Origin: an uncultured Bacteroides sp.
GTDB lineage: Bacteria; Bacteroidota; Bacteroidia; Bacteroidales; Bacteroidaceae
DNA: 59,951 nt
Direction: 5' to 3'
Assembly (NCBI RefSeq): GCF_910578895.1
Contig: NZ_CAJTSC010000018.1
Location: 1 to 59,951, forward strand
Made by a program: the position numbers and the translations under genes. Numbering within the stretch: the stretch's first letter is position 1; the number at the start of each line of letters is the position of its first letter. Positions 8,120 through 16,672 of the stretch are shown in pieces. The notes below the pieces were generated by a model, which was not told where the DNA came from, searched no databases, and worked only from the letters and a program-made list of their open reading frames with translations.

Positions 8120-10981
8120 ATGAATTCAACCGATAAACTTTTCTTGCTCGATGCCTACGCATTGATATACCGCGCTTATTACGCATTCATCAAAAATCCG
8201 CGTATCAATTCCAAAGGATTCAACACTTCCGCCATATTGGGATTTGTAAATACCCTCGAGGAGGTGCTGAAAAAGGAGAACCCCACGCACATAGGGGTGG
8301 CATTCGACCCGTCGGGACCGACGTTCCGCCACGAAGCCTACGAGCAGTACAAGGCGCAACGCGAAGAGACACCCGAGGCAATCCGCCTCTCCGTGCCCGT
8401 CATAAAGGATATCATCCGCGCCTACCGCATCCCTATCCTGGAGGTTTCCGGTTATGAAGCCGACGACGTGATAGGCACGCTCGCCACCGAAGCCGGACGG
8501 CAGGGCATCGTGACGTACATGATGACGCCCGACAAGGATTACGGCCAGTTGGTGTCGGACAACGTGTTCATGTATCGCCCCAAGCATAGCGGCGGATTTG
8601 AGGTGATGGGCACCGAAGAGATAAAGGCGAAATTCGGCATTCAGTCCACAGCGCAGGTCATCGACATGCTGGGACTGATGGGCGACTCTTCCGACAACAT
8701 CCCCGGCTGTCCGGGCGTGGGTGAGAAAACCGCACAGAAGTTGGTGACTGAGTTCGGCAGCATCGAAAACCTGCTTGCCCACACCGACCGGCTGAAGGGC
8801 GCGCTGAAAACCAAAGTAGAGGCAAACCGTGAAATGATAACCTTCTCCAAATTCCTTGCCACCATCAAAACGGATGTGCCCATCCGACTCGACATGAAGA
8901 CTCTCGTGCGCGAAGAGCCGGACGAGGAACAGCTCCGCAAGATTTTCGAAGAACTGGAGTTCCGCACGCTCATCGACCGTGTCCTGAAAAAAACGGGCAC
9001 CTCTCCCCTGCCCGCTTCTTCCGCCGCGCCCGACCCATACGCCGGAACACTGTTTGCCCAACCCGCCGCCACCGGCGGCGCGACTCCCGAAAAGAGCAGT
9101 CCCGTCCAAGGCGATTTGTTTGCCGATTTTGCGGGCAACGGGACGGGCGGCGCCGAAAATTCAATTCTCACGCGCTTGGAAACGCTTGATGTAGACTATC
9201 AACTCATTGATACAGAAGAGAAAAGAAAGGAAATTATTCAAAAGTTACTTACAACGGAAGTTCTCTCAATAGACACCGAAACCACCGGAACCGAACCGAT
9301 GGAGGCGGAACTGGTAGGAATGAGCTTCAGCGATGCCGAAAACCGGGCTTACTATGTTCCCGTTCCGGCAGAGCGTGAGGAAGCGTTAAAAATAGTAAAT
9401 GAGTTCCGCCCGCTTTACGAGAACGAAAATTCCATGAAGGTGGGACAGAATATCAAATATGACATGATTGTCCTCCGGAACTACGGCGTGCAGGTGAAAG
9501 GAAAACTTTTCGATACCATGCTCGCCCACTATGTGCTGCAACCGGAACTACGGCACAACATGGATTACCTTGCCGAAATCTACCTGCACTATCGGACCAT
9601 CCACATCGACGAACTTATCGGAACCAAAGGCAAGAACCAAAAGAGCATGCGCGACCTTCCGCCCGAAGAGGTGTACCGCTATGCCTGCGAAGATGCGGAC
9701 ATCACCCTGCAACTGAAGAACGTGCTCGAGCAGGAGTTGAAGGAACAGGGCGCCGAACATCTTTTCCATGAAATCGAAATGCCGCTCGTTCCGGTACTCG
9801 TCCACATCGAGAGCAACGGGGTGCGCATCGACACGGAAGCGCTCAAACAGTCGTCCGCACACTTCACGCTCCGTCTGCAGGAGATTGAAAAAGAGATTTA
9901 CGCACTGGCAGGAGGAGAGGCTTTCAACATCGCCTCCCCCAAGCAGGTGGGCGAAGTGCTGTTCGACAAACTAAAAATCACAGAGAAAGCCAAAAAGACC
10001 AAGACGGGCCAGTACGTCACCTCCGAAGAGGTGCTCGAAAGCCTACGCAGCAAACACGCCATCATCGGCAAGATACTTGAACACCGCGGACTGAAGAAGT
10101 TGCTCAGCACCTATATCGACTCGCTGCCCCAACTGATAAATCCGCGCACAGGACGCATACACACCTCTTTCAACCAAGCGGTGACCGCCACCGGACGGCT
10201 CAGCTCCAGCAATCCGAACCTGCAGAACATCCCCATCCGTGATGAGGACGGCAAGGAAATCCGCAAAGCCTTCATCCCCGATGACGGATGCGAATTCTTC
10301 TCTGCCGACTACTCGCAAATCGAACTGCGCATCATGGCACACCTGAGCCAAGACAGGAATATGATTGACGCCTTCCTCAGCGGCGATGACATCCACGCCG
10401 CCACCGCCGCTAAAATATATAAGGTGGATATCAACGACGTGACCGCCGACATGCGCCGCAAAGCCAAGACAGCCAACTTCGGCATCATCTACGGCATTTC
10501 CGTCTTCGGGCTGGCAGAACGTATGAATGTTTCCCGCCAGGAAGCCAAAGAGTTGATAGACGGCTACTTCGAGACCTATCCGCAAGTCAAGGAGTATATG
10601 GACAAAAGCATCCGGACAGCACGCGAAAACGGATATGTGGAAACCATCTTCCACCGCAAACGCTTCCTGCCCGATATCAACTCCCGAAATGCCGTGGTAC
10701 GCGGTTATGCCGAGCGCAACGCCATCAACGCACCCATCCAGGGAAGTGCCGCCGACATCATCAAAGTGGCGATGTCGCTCATCCATCAACGCCTTCAAAG
10801 TAACAATCTGAAAGCAAAGATGATTTTACAGGTCCACGACGAACTTAATTTCAGCGTTCCGAAGGCAGAAAAGGAGATTATACAAAAAATTGTAATCGAA
10901 GAAATGGAACGGGCATATCGCATGCTGGTGCCCCTGAAAGCCGATTGCGGCTGGGGAAAGAACTGGCTGGAAGCCCATTGA
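8120..10981 (+). CDS. polA: DNA polymerase I
   Basis: Repair and Okazaki-fragment polymerase of 953 aa with all three domains. The N-terminal 5'-3' exonuclease is LFLLDAYALIYRAYYAF onward, to about residue 300. The 3'-5' exonuclease has intact DxE (SIDTETTG, D385 and E387). The family A polymerase has motif A DYSQIELR (from D730), KTANFGIIYG (motif B) and QVHDEL (H906, D907). An in-frame ATG at 8099 (MKKRNKY) is an alternative start; 8120 is preferred because it sits directly before the conserved N-terminus. A linker of about 70 residues rich in Pro, Ala and Gly joins the first two domains. A strong terminator follows. Confidence 0.96.
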   Translation: MNSTDKLFLLDAYALIYRAYYAFIKNPRINSKGFNTSAILGFVNTLEEVLKKENPTHIGVAFDPSGPTFRHEAYEQYKAQREETPEAIRLSVPVIKDIIRAYRIPILEVSGYEADDVIGTLATEAGRQGIVTYMMTPDKDYGQLVSDNVFMYRPKHSGGFEVMGTEEIKAKFGIQSTAQVIDMLGLMGDSSDNIPGCPGVGEKTAQKLVTEFGSIENLLAHTDRLKGALKTKVEANREMITFSKFLATIKTDVPIRLDMKTLVREEPDEEQLRKIFEELEFRTLIDRVLKKTGTSPLPASSAAPDPYAGTLFAQPAATGGATPEKSSPVQGDLFADFAGNGTGGAENSILTRLETLDVDYQLIDTEEKRKEIIQKLLTTEVLSIDTETTGTEPMEAELVGMSFSDAENRAYYVPVPAEREEALKIVNEFRPLYENENSMKVGQNIKYDMIVLRNYGVQVKGKLFDTMLAHYVLQPELRHNMDYLAEIYLHYRTIHIDELIGTKGKNQKSMRDLPPEEVYRYACEDADITLQLKNVLEQELKEQGAEHLFHEIEMPLVPVLVHIESNGVRIDTEALKQSSAHFTLRLQEIEKEIYALAGGEAFNIASPKQVGEVLFDKLKITEKAKKTKTGQYVTSEEVLESLRSKHAIIGKILEHRGLKKLLSTYIDSLPQLINPRTGRIHTSFNQAVTATGRLSSSNPNLQNIPIRDEDGKEIRKAFIPDDGCEFFSADYSQIELRIMAHLSQDRNMIDAFLSGDDIHAATAAKIYKVDINDVTADMRRKAKTANFGIIYGISVFGLAERMNVSRQEAKELIDGYFETYPQVKEYMDKSIRTARENGYVETIFHRKRFLPDINSRNAVVRGYAERNAINAPIQGSAADIIKVAMSLIHQRLQSNNLKAKMILQVHDELNFSVPKAEKEIIQKIVIEEMERAYRMLVPLKADCGWGKNWLEAH

Positions 10982-11060
10982 TCCGGTCGATAACTTTATT
11001 TAACTTACAATCAGAAAGCAACGGAAGCAATCGCTTTAAAAAGCAGTTTGCTCACCAGAA

Positions 11061-11092
11061 TATCCGGTATCTTTGCTACCGGATATTTTTTA
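11061..11092 (+). terminator. polA rho-independent terminator
   Basis: A perfect 9-bp stem TATCCGGTA / TACCGGATA with a 7-nt loop is followed by a T-run, 80 bp after the polA stop. Confidence 0.85.
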
Positions 11093-11190
11093 TTCATTAA
11101 CCTTTCCAAAAAGAAAGCATGCCGCCCTGCCCTATTCTGACATATTGATAAAATATTCCCCTATTATTTCATTTATGTCCATATAATATC

Positions 11191-11198
11191 TACCTTTG
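11191..11198 (+). promoter_or_regulatory. promoter -7 box of DUF3836 gene
   Basis: TACCTTTG matches TAnnTTTG, 59 bp before the ATG, leaving an untranslated leader of about 50 nt. Confidence 0.55.
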
Positions 11199-11257
11199 CA
11201 GCGTAATCAATGACAGATTGATAGAAAATAGCAAGTAGAACTCTAAAACATAAAGCC

Positions 11258-11641
11258 ATGAAAACTTTAAAAACTTTGATTTTATTCTCTTTTCTTTTTG
11301 TGTGTGGAATGAGTGCATCGGCAGACAACAAAAGTAACCTCATTTACAATTCGGAAGAAGTAAACGGGGTAAAGGTTGCCGAAACTGTTTACAAAATGGA
11401 TGGCGGCACGCTTGCCAACTACATGAAGTACAACTACAAGTACGACGACCAAAACCGCATGACAGAAAACGAAGCGCTGAAATGGAATGCCGTAAAGAAC
11501 ACATGGACCAATGATATGTGCATCCGCTATGCTTATCAAGGCAAGTCGGTCATCACTACCTATTATAAATGGAACAACAAAAAGAACACATACGTCCTTA
11601 TCCCCGAAATGACGGTGACGATGGACAACCCTAACATGTAA
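11258..11641 (+). CDS. DUF3836 family secreted protein
   Basis: A 127-aa protein with a clear signal peptide (MKTLKTLILFSFLFVCGMSASA, cleavage likely before DNKS). The mature part is rich in Tyr, Lys and Asn with repeated short beta-type segments (YMKYNYKYDDQNRM, VITTYYKWNNKK). I recognise it as the Bacteroides-specific family DUF3836, whose function is unknown; periplasmic location is inferred. It has its own promoter and is followed by a terminator, so it is probably monocistronic. Confidence 0.8.
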   Translation: MKTLKTLILFSFLFVCGMSASADNKSNLIYNSEEVNGVKVAETVYKMDGGTLANYMKYNYKYDDQNRMTENEALKWNAVKNTWTNDMCIRYAYQGKSVITTYYKWNNKKNTYVLIPEMTVTMDNPNM

Positions 11642-11706
11642 TCTATTTCATTCTCTCTTAAATAAACTTTAACTGCTAACAATAACCCAAAACCTTTCTA
11701 TAATTA

Positions 11707-11748
11707 ACGAGCCGGAATGCAGACGTATTCCGGCTCGTTTCGTATTTT
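11707..11748 (+). terminator. rho-independent terminator after DUF3836 gene
   Basis: A 12-bp perfect stem ACGAGCCGGAAT / ATTCCGGCTCGT with an 8-nt loop is followed by a T-rich tract. The next gene's -7 box overlaps its tail. Confidence 0.85.
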
Positions 11749-11750
11749 TG
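11743..11750 (+). promoter_or_regulatory. promoter -7 box of HD-domain gene
   Basis: TATTTTTG matches TAnnTTTG and lies 25 bp before the ATG, right at the end of the preceding terminator. Confidence 0.55.
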
Positions 11751-11775
11751 CCTGTCAATAAGAAAACAGAGAAAT

Positions 11776-12447
11776 ATGATACCCCAAGCACTTACCCGTT
11801 ACATCGAAACAGAGATTATTCCCCAATACGGCCACTTCGACAAGGCGCACAACCTCTCACACGTGCAGGCGGTCATTGACGAGAGCCTTATCCTTGCCCG
11901 CCAATATCCCGAAGCCAACGAACGCCTTGTTTACACCATAGCCGCCTATCATGACACAGGGCTTTGCAGGGACCGTGCCACACACCATCTTGTTTCGGGA
12001 GAGATTATAGCGGCAGATGCCCACCTGCGCCAATGGTTTTCAGAGGAAGAGATACAAACGATGCGCGAAGCCGTGGAAGACCACCAGGCATCCGCCAACC
12101 ACGAACCGCGAAGCATCTACGGTAAAATCGTGGCGGAAGCCGACCGCATCATCGACCCTGACATCACCCTGCGCCGCACCGTGCAGTACGGACTGAAGCA
12201 GAACCCCGCCGCCGACGAAACATGGCACTACCAACGGTTCTACAGGCATCTGATGGACAAGTATGCCCCCGGCGGCTATTTGAAACTCTGGTTGCCCGGT
12301 TCGAAGAATGCCGTACGGCTGAAGGAACTACAAACCGTCATCGCGGACGAAAAACGACTGAAATCCATCTTTCACCGGATATATACCGAGGAAACACGGC
12401 CTTTTCCTTTACAGGAGTCGGAATCCGACAGCACTGTTGATGTATAG
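11776..12447 (+). CDS. HD superfamily hydrolase
   Basis: A 223-aa cytoplasmic protein with the metal-binding HD arrangement: H29 (NLSHVQ), H59-D60 (AAYHDTG), a later H in EAVEDHQ and D in EADRIID. The family hydrolyses phosphomonoesters or phosphodiesters; the substrate is unknown. The last residues (SDSTVDV and the stop) are read from inside a dispersed repeat (12411-12519), so the C-terminus was probably changed by insertion of that element. It is monocistronic by its position between a terminator and the ychF promoter. Confidence 0.85.
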   Translation: MIPQALTRYIETEIIPQYGHFDKAHNLSHVQAVIDESLILARQYPEANERLVYTIAAYHDTGLCRDRATHHLVSGEIIAADAHLRQWFSEEEIQTMREAVEDHQASANHEPRSIYGKIVAEADRIIDPDITLRRTVQYGLKQNPAADETWHYQRFYRHLMDKYAPGGYLKLWLPGSKNAVRLKELQTVIADEKRLKSIFHRIYTEETRPFPLQESESDSTVDV

Positions 12448-12519
12448 CGATACTATCGGAATCTCCCCTCCCGTAACTCCCGATAACTCCCCCAACTCCT
12501 TCTCCCGACAACTCCCTTA
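12411..12519. repeat. GGAGTT/AACTCC inverted element, copy 2
   Basis: Contains the same internal word as copy 1 (23 of 24 bp, 12436-12459: GTTGATGTATAGCGATACTA then TCGG) and ends in a run of AACTCC words. Its left end overlaps the 3' end of the HD-domain gene and supplies that gene's stop codon. Confidence 0.65.
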
Positions 12520-12587
12520 AATGAAAAAGCTGTGCCGAGGAAAGAGGATAAAGAGGATGAAGTTTACCGCATTAGTCCAAAATTGAT

Positions 12588-12595
12588 TATCTTTG
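12588..12595 (+). promoter_or_regulatory. ychF promoter -7 box
   Basis: TATCTTTG, a full consensus match, lies 65 bp before the ATG. Confidence 0.55.
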
Positions 12596-12660
12596 CACCC
12601 CCGACAGGGGACATAAAGCACTATATAACCGATTGATAATAACAAAAATACTATAACACT

Positions 12661-13764
12661 ATGGCATTAAAAGCTGGTATCGTGGGCCTCCCCAACGTGG
12701 GGAAATCCACTCTTTTCAACTGCTTGAGCAGTGCAAAAGCACAAGCGGCAAATTTCCCGTTTTGCACAATCGACGCCCAAATGGGGCAAGTGTCCGTACC
12801 CGACGAGCGACTGACGAAACTCGCCGAAATCGTTCATCCGGGACGCATCGTGCCTGCCGTATGCGACATCGTAGACATCGCCGGACTGGTGAAAGGCGCC
12901 AGCAAGGGTGAAGGGCTGGGCAACCAGTTCCTGGGCAACATCCGCGAGTGCGACGCCATCATCCACGTGCTGCGCTGCTTCGACAACGGCAACATCGTAC
13001 ACGTGGACGGAAGCGTAAACCCGGTGCGCGACAAGGAAATCATCGACACCGAACTCCAACTGAAGGACCTTGATACGGTGGAAAACCGCATCAAGCGCGT
13101 GGAGAAGATAGCCAAGGTAGGCGGCGACAAGATGGCAAAGGTGGAATACGAACTCCTGCTCCGCTACAAGGACGCGTTGGAACAGGGACAGAGCGCCCGC
13201 ACCGTTATCCCTCAAAACGATGACGAAGAGCAGTGTGCCAAACAGATGTTCCTGCTCACTACGAAACCGGTGCTCTACGTCTGCAACGTGGACGATGTAA
13301 GTGCCGCTTCCGGCAACCAATACGTAGAGCAGGTGCGCGATGCCATCAAGGGTGAGGATGCGGAACTCATCATTATCTCCGCACAGACCGAAGCCGACAT
13401 CGCCGAACTGGAGACCTACGAAGAGAAACAGATGTTCCTCGAAGACCTTGGTCTGAAGGAGAGCGGCTGCAACCGCCTGATCAAGGCTATCTACAGCCTG
13501 CTGAACCTCGAGACGTTCATCACCGCCGGCGAAATGGAAGTAAAGGCATGGACCTACCGCAAAGGATGGAAGGCTCCTCAATGTGCCGGCGTCATCCACA
13601 CCGACTTCGAGAAAGGATTCATCCGCGCAGAGGTCATCAAGTATGAGGATTATATCAAGTATGGCAGCGAGGCAGCCGTACGCGAAGCCGGAAAGCTGGG
13701 CGTGGAAGGCAAGGAGTACGTGGTGCAGGACGGAGACATCATGCACTTCCGGTTTAATGTGTAA
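12661..13764 (+). CDS. ychF: redox-regulated ribosome-associated ATPase YchF
   Basis: Obg-family P-loop protein of 367 aa that binds ATP rather than GTP and associates with ribosomes. The P-loop GLPNVGKST is at residues 9-17. Switch II is DIAGLVKGASKGEGLG, the base-recognition segment is the family's CNVDD (in place of NKxD), and a C-terminal TGS domain follows. Full length. Own promoter; a fragment of an unrelated gene follows directly. Confidence 0.97.
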   Translation: MALKAGIVGLPNVGKSTLFNCLSSAKAQAANFPFCTIDAQMGQVSVPDERLTKLAEIVHPGRIVPAVCDIVDIAGLVKGASKGEGLGNQFLGNIRECDAIIHVLRCFDNGNIVHVDGSVNPVRDKEIIDTELQLKDLDTVENRIKRVEKIAKVGGDKMAKVEYELLLRYKDALEQGQSARTVIPQNDDEEQCAKQMFLLTTKPVLYVCNVDDVSAASGNQYVEQVRDAIKGEDAELIIISAQTEADIAELETYEEKQMFLEDLGLKESGCNRLIKAIYSLLNLETFITAGEMEVKAWTYRKGWKAPQCAGVIHTDFEKGFIRAEVIKYEDYIKYGSEAAVREAGKLGVEGKEYVVQDGDIMHFRFNV

Positions 13765-13765
13765 A

Positions 13766-13942
13766 GCCAGAGTATATAAGTTGCGCCAGTACCGCCAATC
13801 GCACGACCGTTTCCTCATCATAGATTCCGAGGTCTTTCATATCGGAGCCTCCTTGAAAGACCTCGGAAAGAAATGGTTTGCCTTCTTACGCCTGTATTTC
13901 GCACCGCAGGAACTTTTGGAAAGAATCAATCACCCGCAATAA
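13766..13942 (+). pseudogene. C-terminal remnant of an ORF6N/phospholipase D-like protein
   Basis: The frame reads SHDRFLIIDSEVFHIGASLKDLGKKW then FAF and QELLERI before a stop. As I know it, this is the C-terminal signature of Bacteroides ORF6N-domain proteins; HDRFLIID fits a phospholipase D-type HxRxxxxD motif. The N-terminal two thirds are missing and the frame runs straight out of ychF, so this is a truncated leftover. Such genes are usually carried on mobile or phage-related DNA. A start inside ychF (13757) could still express a short peptide. Confidence 0.65.
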
Positions 13943-13965
13943 ACCTCCTAATCATACATAACAAA

Positions 13966-14916
13966 ATGGCAAACAATCCTCTGAAATACCTCATCGCCGG
14001 CACCGGCGGCGTAGGCGGGTCGATAGCCGCTTTTCTGGCACTTGCCGGAAAAGACGTGACCTGCATCGCACGCGGCGAGCACCTCGCCGCCCTGCGCCAA
14101 TACGGGCTGCGTCTGCACTCCGACTTGAAAGGCGAACATACGCTGAAGATACCCGCCTATACTGCCGAAGAGTACGCCGCCCTTGCCTCCTCCTCGCCGG
14201 TAGACGGCAAGGCAGACGTCATCTTCGTCTGCGTCAAAGGTTACTCCGTAGACTCCATTACGGAGCTTATCAAGCGTGCCGCACACGAAGGCACGGTAGT
14301 AATCCCCATCCTGAATGTCTACGGCACAGGTCCGCGCATCCAGCGACTGGTGCCCGGCGTCACGGTGCTCGACGGCTGCATCTACATCGTAGGGTTCGTC
14401 TCCGGCAAAGGAGAAATCACGCAGATGGGAAAGATATTCCGCCTGGTCTACGGGGCACACAAAGGTACCATTGTTTCCCGTGAAACATTGGAAACCGTGC
14501 AACGCGACTTGCAAGAGAGCGGCATCAAAGCCGACCTCTCTTCCGACATCAACCGCGACACTTTCATCAAATGGTCGTTTATCTCCGCCATGGCAGTCAC
14601 CGGCGCCTACTACGACGTGCCTATGGGCGAAGTACAGAAGCCCGGCACAGTGCGCGACACCTTTATCGGGCTCTCGCAGGAGAGCGCCGCATTGGGGCGG
14701 AAACTGGGTATCGAGTTCGAGGAGGACATCGTTGCCTACAACCTCAAGGTCATCGACAAACTGGCGCCCGAAAGCACCGCTTCCATGCAGAAAGACTTGG
14801 CGCGCGGACATCAGAGCGAAGTGCAGGGATTGCTTTTCGACATGATTGCAGCCGCCGAAGAGCAAGGCATCGACATCCCTACCTACCGAATGGTAGCGGA
14901 AAAATTCAGGATATGA
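13966..14916 (+). CDS. ketopantoate reductase family protein
   Basis: 316-aa NADPH-dependent 2-dehydropantoate 2-reductase-like protein (ApbA/PanE family). It has the N-terminal Rossmann motif GTGGVGG (residues 12-18), a nucleotide domain ending in VCVKGYS, and the catalytic Lys K202 in NRDTFIKW with the C-terminal helical domain. PanE makes pantoate for coenzyme A. Several paralogues exist in Bacteroides, so the substrate is not certain. It lies 26 bp before lgt and is probably co-transcribed with it. An internal parS-like site lies at 14472. Confidence 0.85.
   Translation: MANNPLKYLIAGTGGVGGSIAAFLALAGKDVTCIARGEHLAALRQYGLRLHSDLKGEHTLKIPAYTAEEYAALASSSPVDGKADVIFVCVKGYSVDSITELIKRAAHEGTVVIPILNVYGTGPRIQRLVPGVTVLDGCIYIVGFVSGKGEITQMGKIFRLVYGAHKGTIVSRETLETVQRDLQESGIKADLSSDINRDTFIKWSFISAMAVTGAYYDVPMGEVQKPGTVRDTFIGLSQESAALGRKLGIEFEEDIVAYNLKVIDKLAPESTASMQKDLARGHQSEVQGLLFDMIAAAEEQGIDIPTYRMVAEKFRI
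14472..14487. promoter_or_regulatory. possible second parS-like site inside the reductase gene
   Basis: TGTTTCCCGTGAAACA differs from the consensus TGTTTCACGTGAAACA at one base, but that base disrupts the central CACGTG. The outer palindrome arms are perfect. Placement inside a coding region is common for parS; the broken core lowers confidence. Confidence 0.4.
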
Positions 14917-14941
14917 GAACCCATTTTAAACACTTACTTAT

Positions 14942-15868
14942 ATGAATATGCTAACTCTCCTCTCCATCCATTGGAACCCCGACCCCGAACTGTTCAACCT
15001 TTTCGGCAGGCTTCCCATCCGTTATTACGGTCTGCTATGGGTAATCGGCATCGCCCTTGCCTATGCGATAGTGCACCGCCAGTACCACGACCGGAAAATC
15101 GATGAAAAGACCTTCGAACCGCTCTTCTTCTACTGCTTCTTCGGCATCCTGATAGGGGCACGGTTGGGGCACTGCCTGTTCTACCAGCCGGACTATTACC
15201 TGAACCACTTTTGGGAAATGATACTGCCCGTCAAGTTCTTGCCCGGCGGCGGTTGGAAATGGACGGGATACGAAGGGCTTGCCAGCCACGGCGGCACGCT
15301 CGGACTGATTATCGCCCTTTGGATGTACTGCCGCAAGACAAAGATGCACTACATAGATGTGTTGGACATGATAGCCGTTGCCACGCCCGTCACCGCCTGC
15401 TGCATCCGCCTTGCCAACCTGATGAACTCCGAGATTATCGGCAAGCCGGCGGACGTGCCCTGGGCATTCGTCTTCGAGCGGGTGGATATGCTTCCCCGCC
15501 ATCCGGCACAACTCTACGAGGCAATCGCCTACTTTATCTTCTTCCTCGGCATGGCATGGCTCTACAAGCGCGGGATGAAGCGGCAGCAAGGCAGCAAGCC
15601 CGCGACGGACTTCAGCACCGCTGCCAAAGCCAAGTCCGCCGCAACGCACACCGGCGCTTCCCTGCCCTACTACCACCGTGGTTTCTTCTTCGGTCTCTGC
15701 CTGACGGAGATATTCCTCTTCCGCTTCTTCATCGAGTTCCTGAAGGAAGACCAGGTAGCTTTCGAAAGCACGATGACGCTGAACATGGGGCAATGGCTCA
15801 GCATCCCGTTCATACTTGTAGGTATCTACTTCATGTGCTTCTACGGGAAGAAAACGGCAGGGAAATAG
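14942..15868 (+). CDS. lgt: prolipoprotein diacylglyceryl transferase
   Basis: Inner-membrane enzyme transferring diacylglycerol to the lipobox Cys of prolipoproteins, the first step of lipoprotein maturation. The 308-aa product has about seven hydrophobic segments, the family start IRYYGLLWVIGI, a signature region IRLANLMNSEIIGKP (counterpart of GRxGNFxN) and HPAQLYEA. It has an insertion of about 40 residues rich in Ala, Lys and Ser before the last membrane segments. ATG 14948 is an alternative start. All the fimbrial lipoproteins in this window depend on this activity. Confidence 0.94.
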   Translation: MNMLTLLSIHWNPDPELFNLFGRLPIRYYGLLWVIGIALAYAIVHRQYHDRKIDEKTFEPLFFYCFFGILIGARLGHCLFYQPDYYLNHFWEMILPVKFLPGGGWKWTGYEGLASHGGTLGLIIALWMYCRKTKMHYIDVLDMIAVATPVTACCIRLANLMNSEIIGKPADVPWAFVFERVDMLPRHPAQLYEAIAYFIFFLGMAWLYKRGMKRQQGSKPATDFSTAAKAKSAATHTGASLPYYHRGFFFGLCLTEIFLFRFFIEFLKEDQVAFESTMTLNMGQWLSIPFILVGIYFMCFYGKKTAGK

Positions 15869-15971
15869 CATCCCCGCAGCCCTAAAAAGTTTCAAACCGG
15901 GAAACCGTCGGTTTCACACCGTTTCCTCATCCGGCATTTCAGCCTGCCGGAAACTCCATTCGGCAACTCTA

Positions 15972-16013
15972 TAAATCCCTCCTGATAGGATTAAACCTAT
16001 CGCGAGGGATTTA
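15972..16013. terminator. hairpin after lgt, possible terminator
   Basis: Arms TAAATCCCTCCTGATAGG and CCTATCGCGAGGGATTTA pair over 18 bp with two mismatches and a 6-nt loop. No T-run follows, so it may stabilise the mRNA end rather than terminate by itself. Confidence 0.55.
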
Positions 16014-16194
16014 GGCTTCTATAATAATATTAATTAAAACCACACACATATTGCTATAAATCAATTAGATAGTAGATATAATTAGATAACTATAAAATGG
16101 ATATAATCATAAAAAAGTCACTATAATGTCACAATTGGATAATTCATCGGATTTTTATTTGAGAGTAGTATCAGACTATTTGTGTAAACTCAAA

Positions 16195-16398
16195 TTAAAT
16201 ATTACTACCAACATTCCAATATGAGAGCGTAGTCTCTAATATATTGTCAAGGAATTGCTTACCTCCGCTGAAAATCAACGCAATATCCGATTCATGGAAC
16301 AAGCGAGGTACAAACTCCGTTAAATAGTAGCCAAAATAGAAGGGAAAGTAGGGAAATGGGGCTGAAACAGCAGAATCACGCTCAAGAAGGATAATATT
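16195..16398 (-). pseudogene. remnant of an unrecognised protein-coding gene
   Basis: The minus strand holds 67 codons between stops with no start codon but protein-like composition, including PFPYFPFYFGYYLTEFVPR, FHESDIALIFSGG and a tail ending SYWNVGSNI before TAA. A TGA at 16399-16401 interrupts it upstream, and the frame is closed again just before that. I do not recognise the family. It looks like the 3' end of a decayed gene rather than chance. Confidence 0.4.
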
Positions 16399-16550
16399 TC
16401 AGTTTTTCCATTCAGTTCAAGCACTTTACGTATGATAAAATAATGGTTTTAGCGAGAATTGTATTAATTTTGTGACACGGACAATAATCTCGTTTTGAAC
16501 TTTCATGCTCTAATGGGACATTTGTCACATCAAATGTCGATTATTCATTG

Positions 16551-16558
16551 TAACTTTG
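16551..16558 (+). promoter_or_regulatory. promoter -7 box of small-gene cluster
   Basis: TAACTTTG matches TAnnTTTG. Transcription would start near 16565, just inside the first tiny reading frame and about 100 bp before the 174-aa gene. Confidence 0.5.
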
Positions 16559-16561
16559 CGT

Positions 16562-16672
16562 ATGGCAATGCTCTATAAGATATTAATTTTGTGTGTTAGC
16601 TTTGCTCTCTCCTGTAACCTATGGGCGCAAAGTCGGTCGTTTTTGTGCTATTGGAAAGGAGACAAGCAATGA
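16562..16672 (+). CDS. 36-aa peptide with signal-like N-terminus, possibly truncated gene
   Basis: The frame encodes a hydrophobic start (MLYKILILCVSFALSC, then NLWAQS) and ends in YWKGDKQ. The start ATG lies almost on the predicted transcription start, so if translated it would be leaderless or begin at the second ATG (16568). Its stop overlaps the next ATG (ATGA), so it may act as a coupled leader for that gene. It may equally be the stump of a larger secreted protein whose 5' end was kept when the downstream gene arrived. Confidence 0.4.
   Translation: MAMLYKILILCVSFALSCNLWAQSRSFLCYWKGDKQ

Larger units (their letters stand above)
15869..16550. other. intergenic region lgt - small-gene islet
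   Basis: After a hairpin at 15972-16013 the sequence becomes strikingly AT-rich. The one recognisable item is a broken minus-strand reading frame at 16195-16398. No other feature was found apart from the promoter box at 16551. Confidence 0.55.

Noticed and set aside
12667..13821. 384-codon minus-strand frame opposite ychF
   Set aside because: Shadow of ychF; composition rich in His, Val and Phe as usual for antisense frames, and no start signal.
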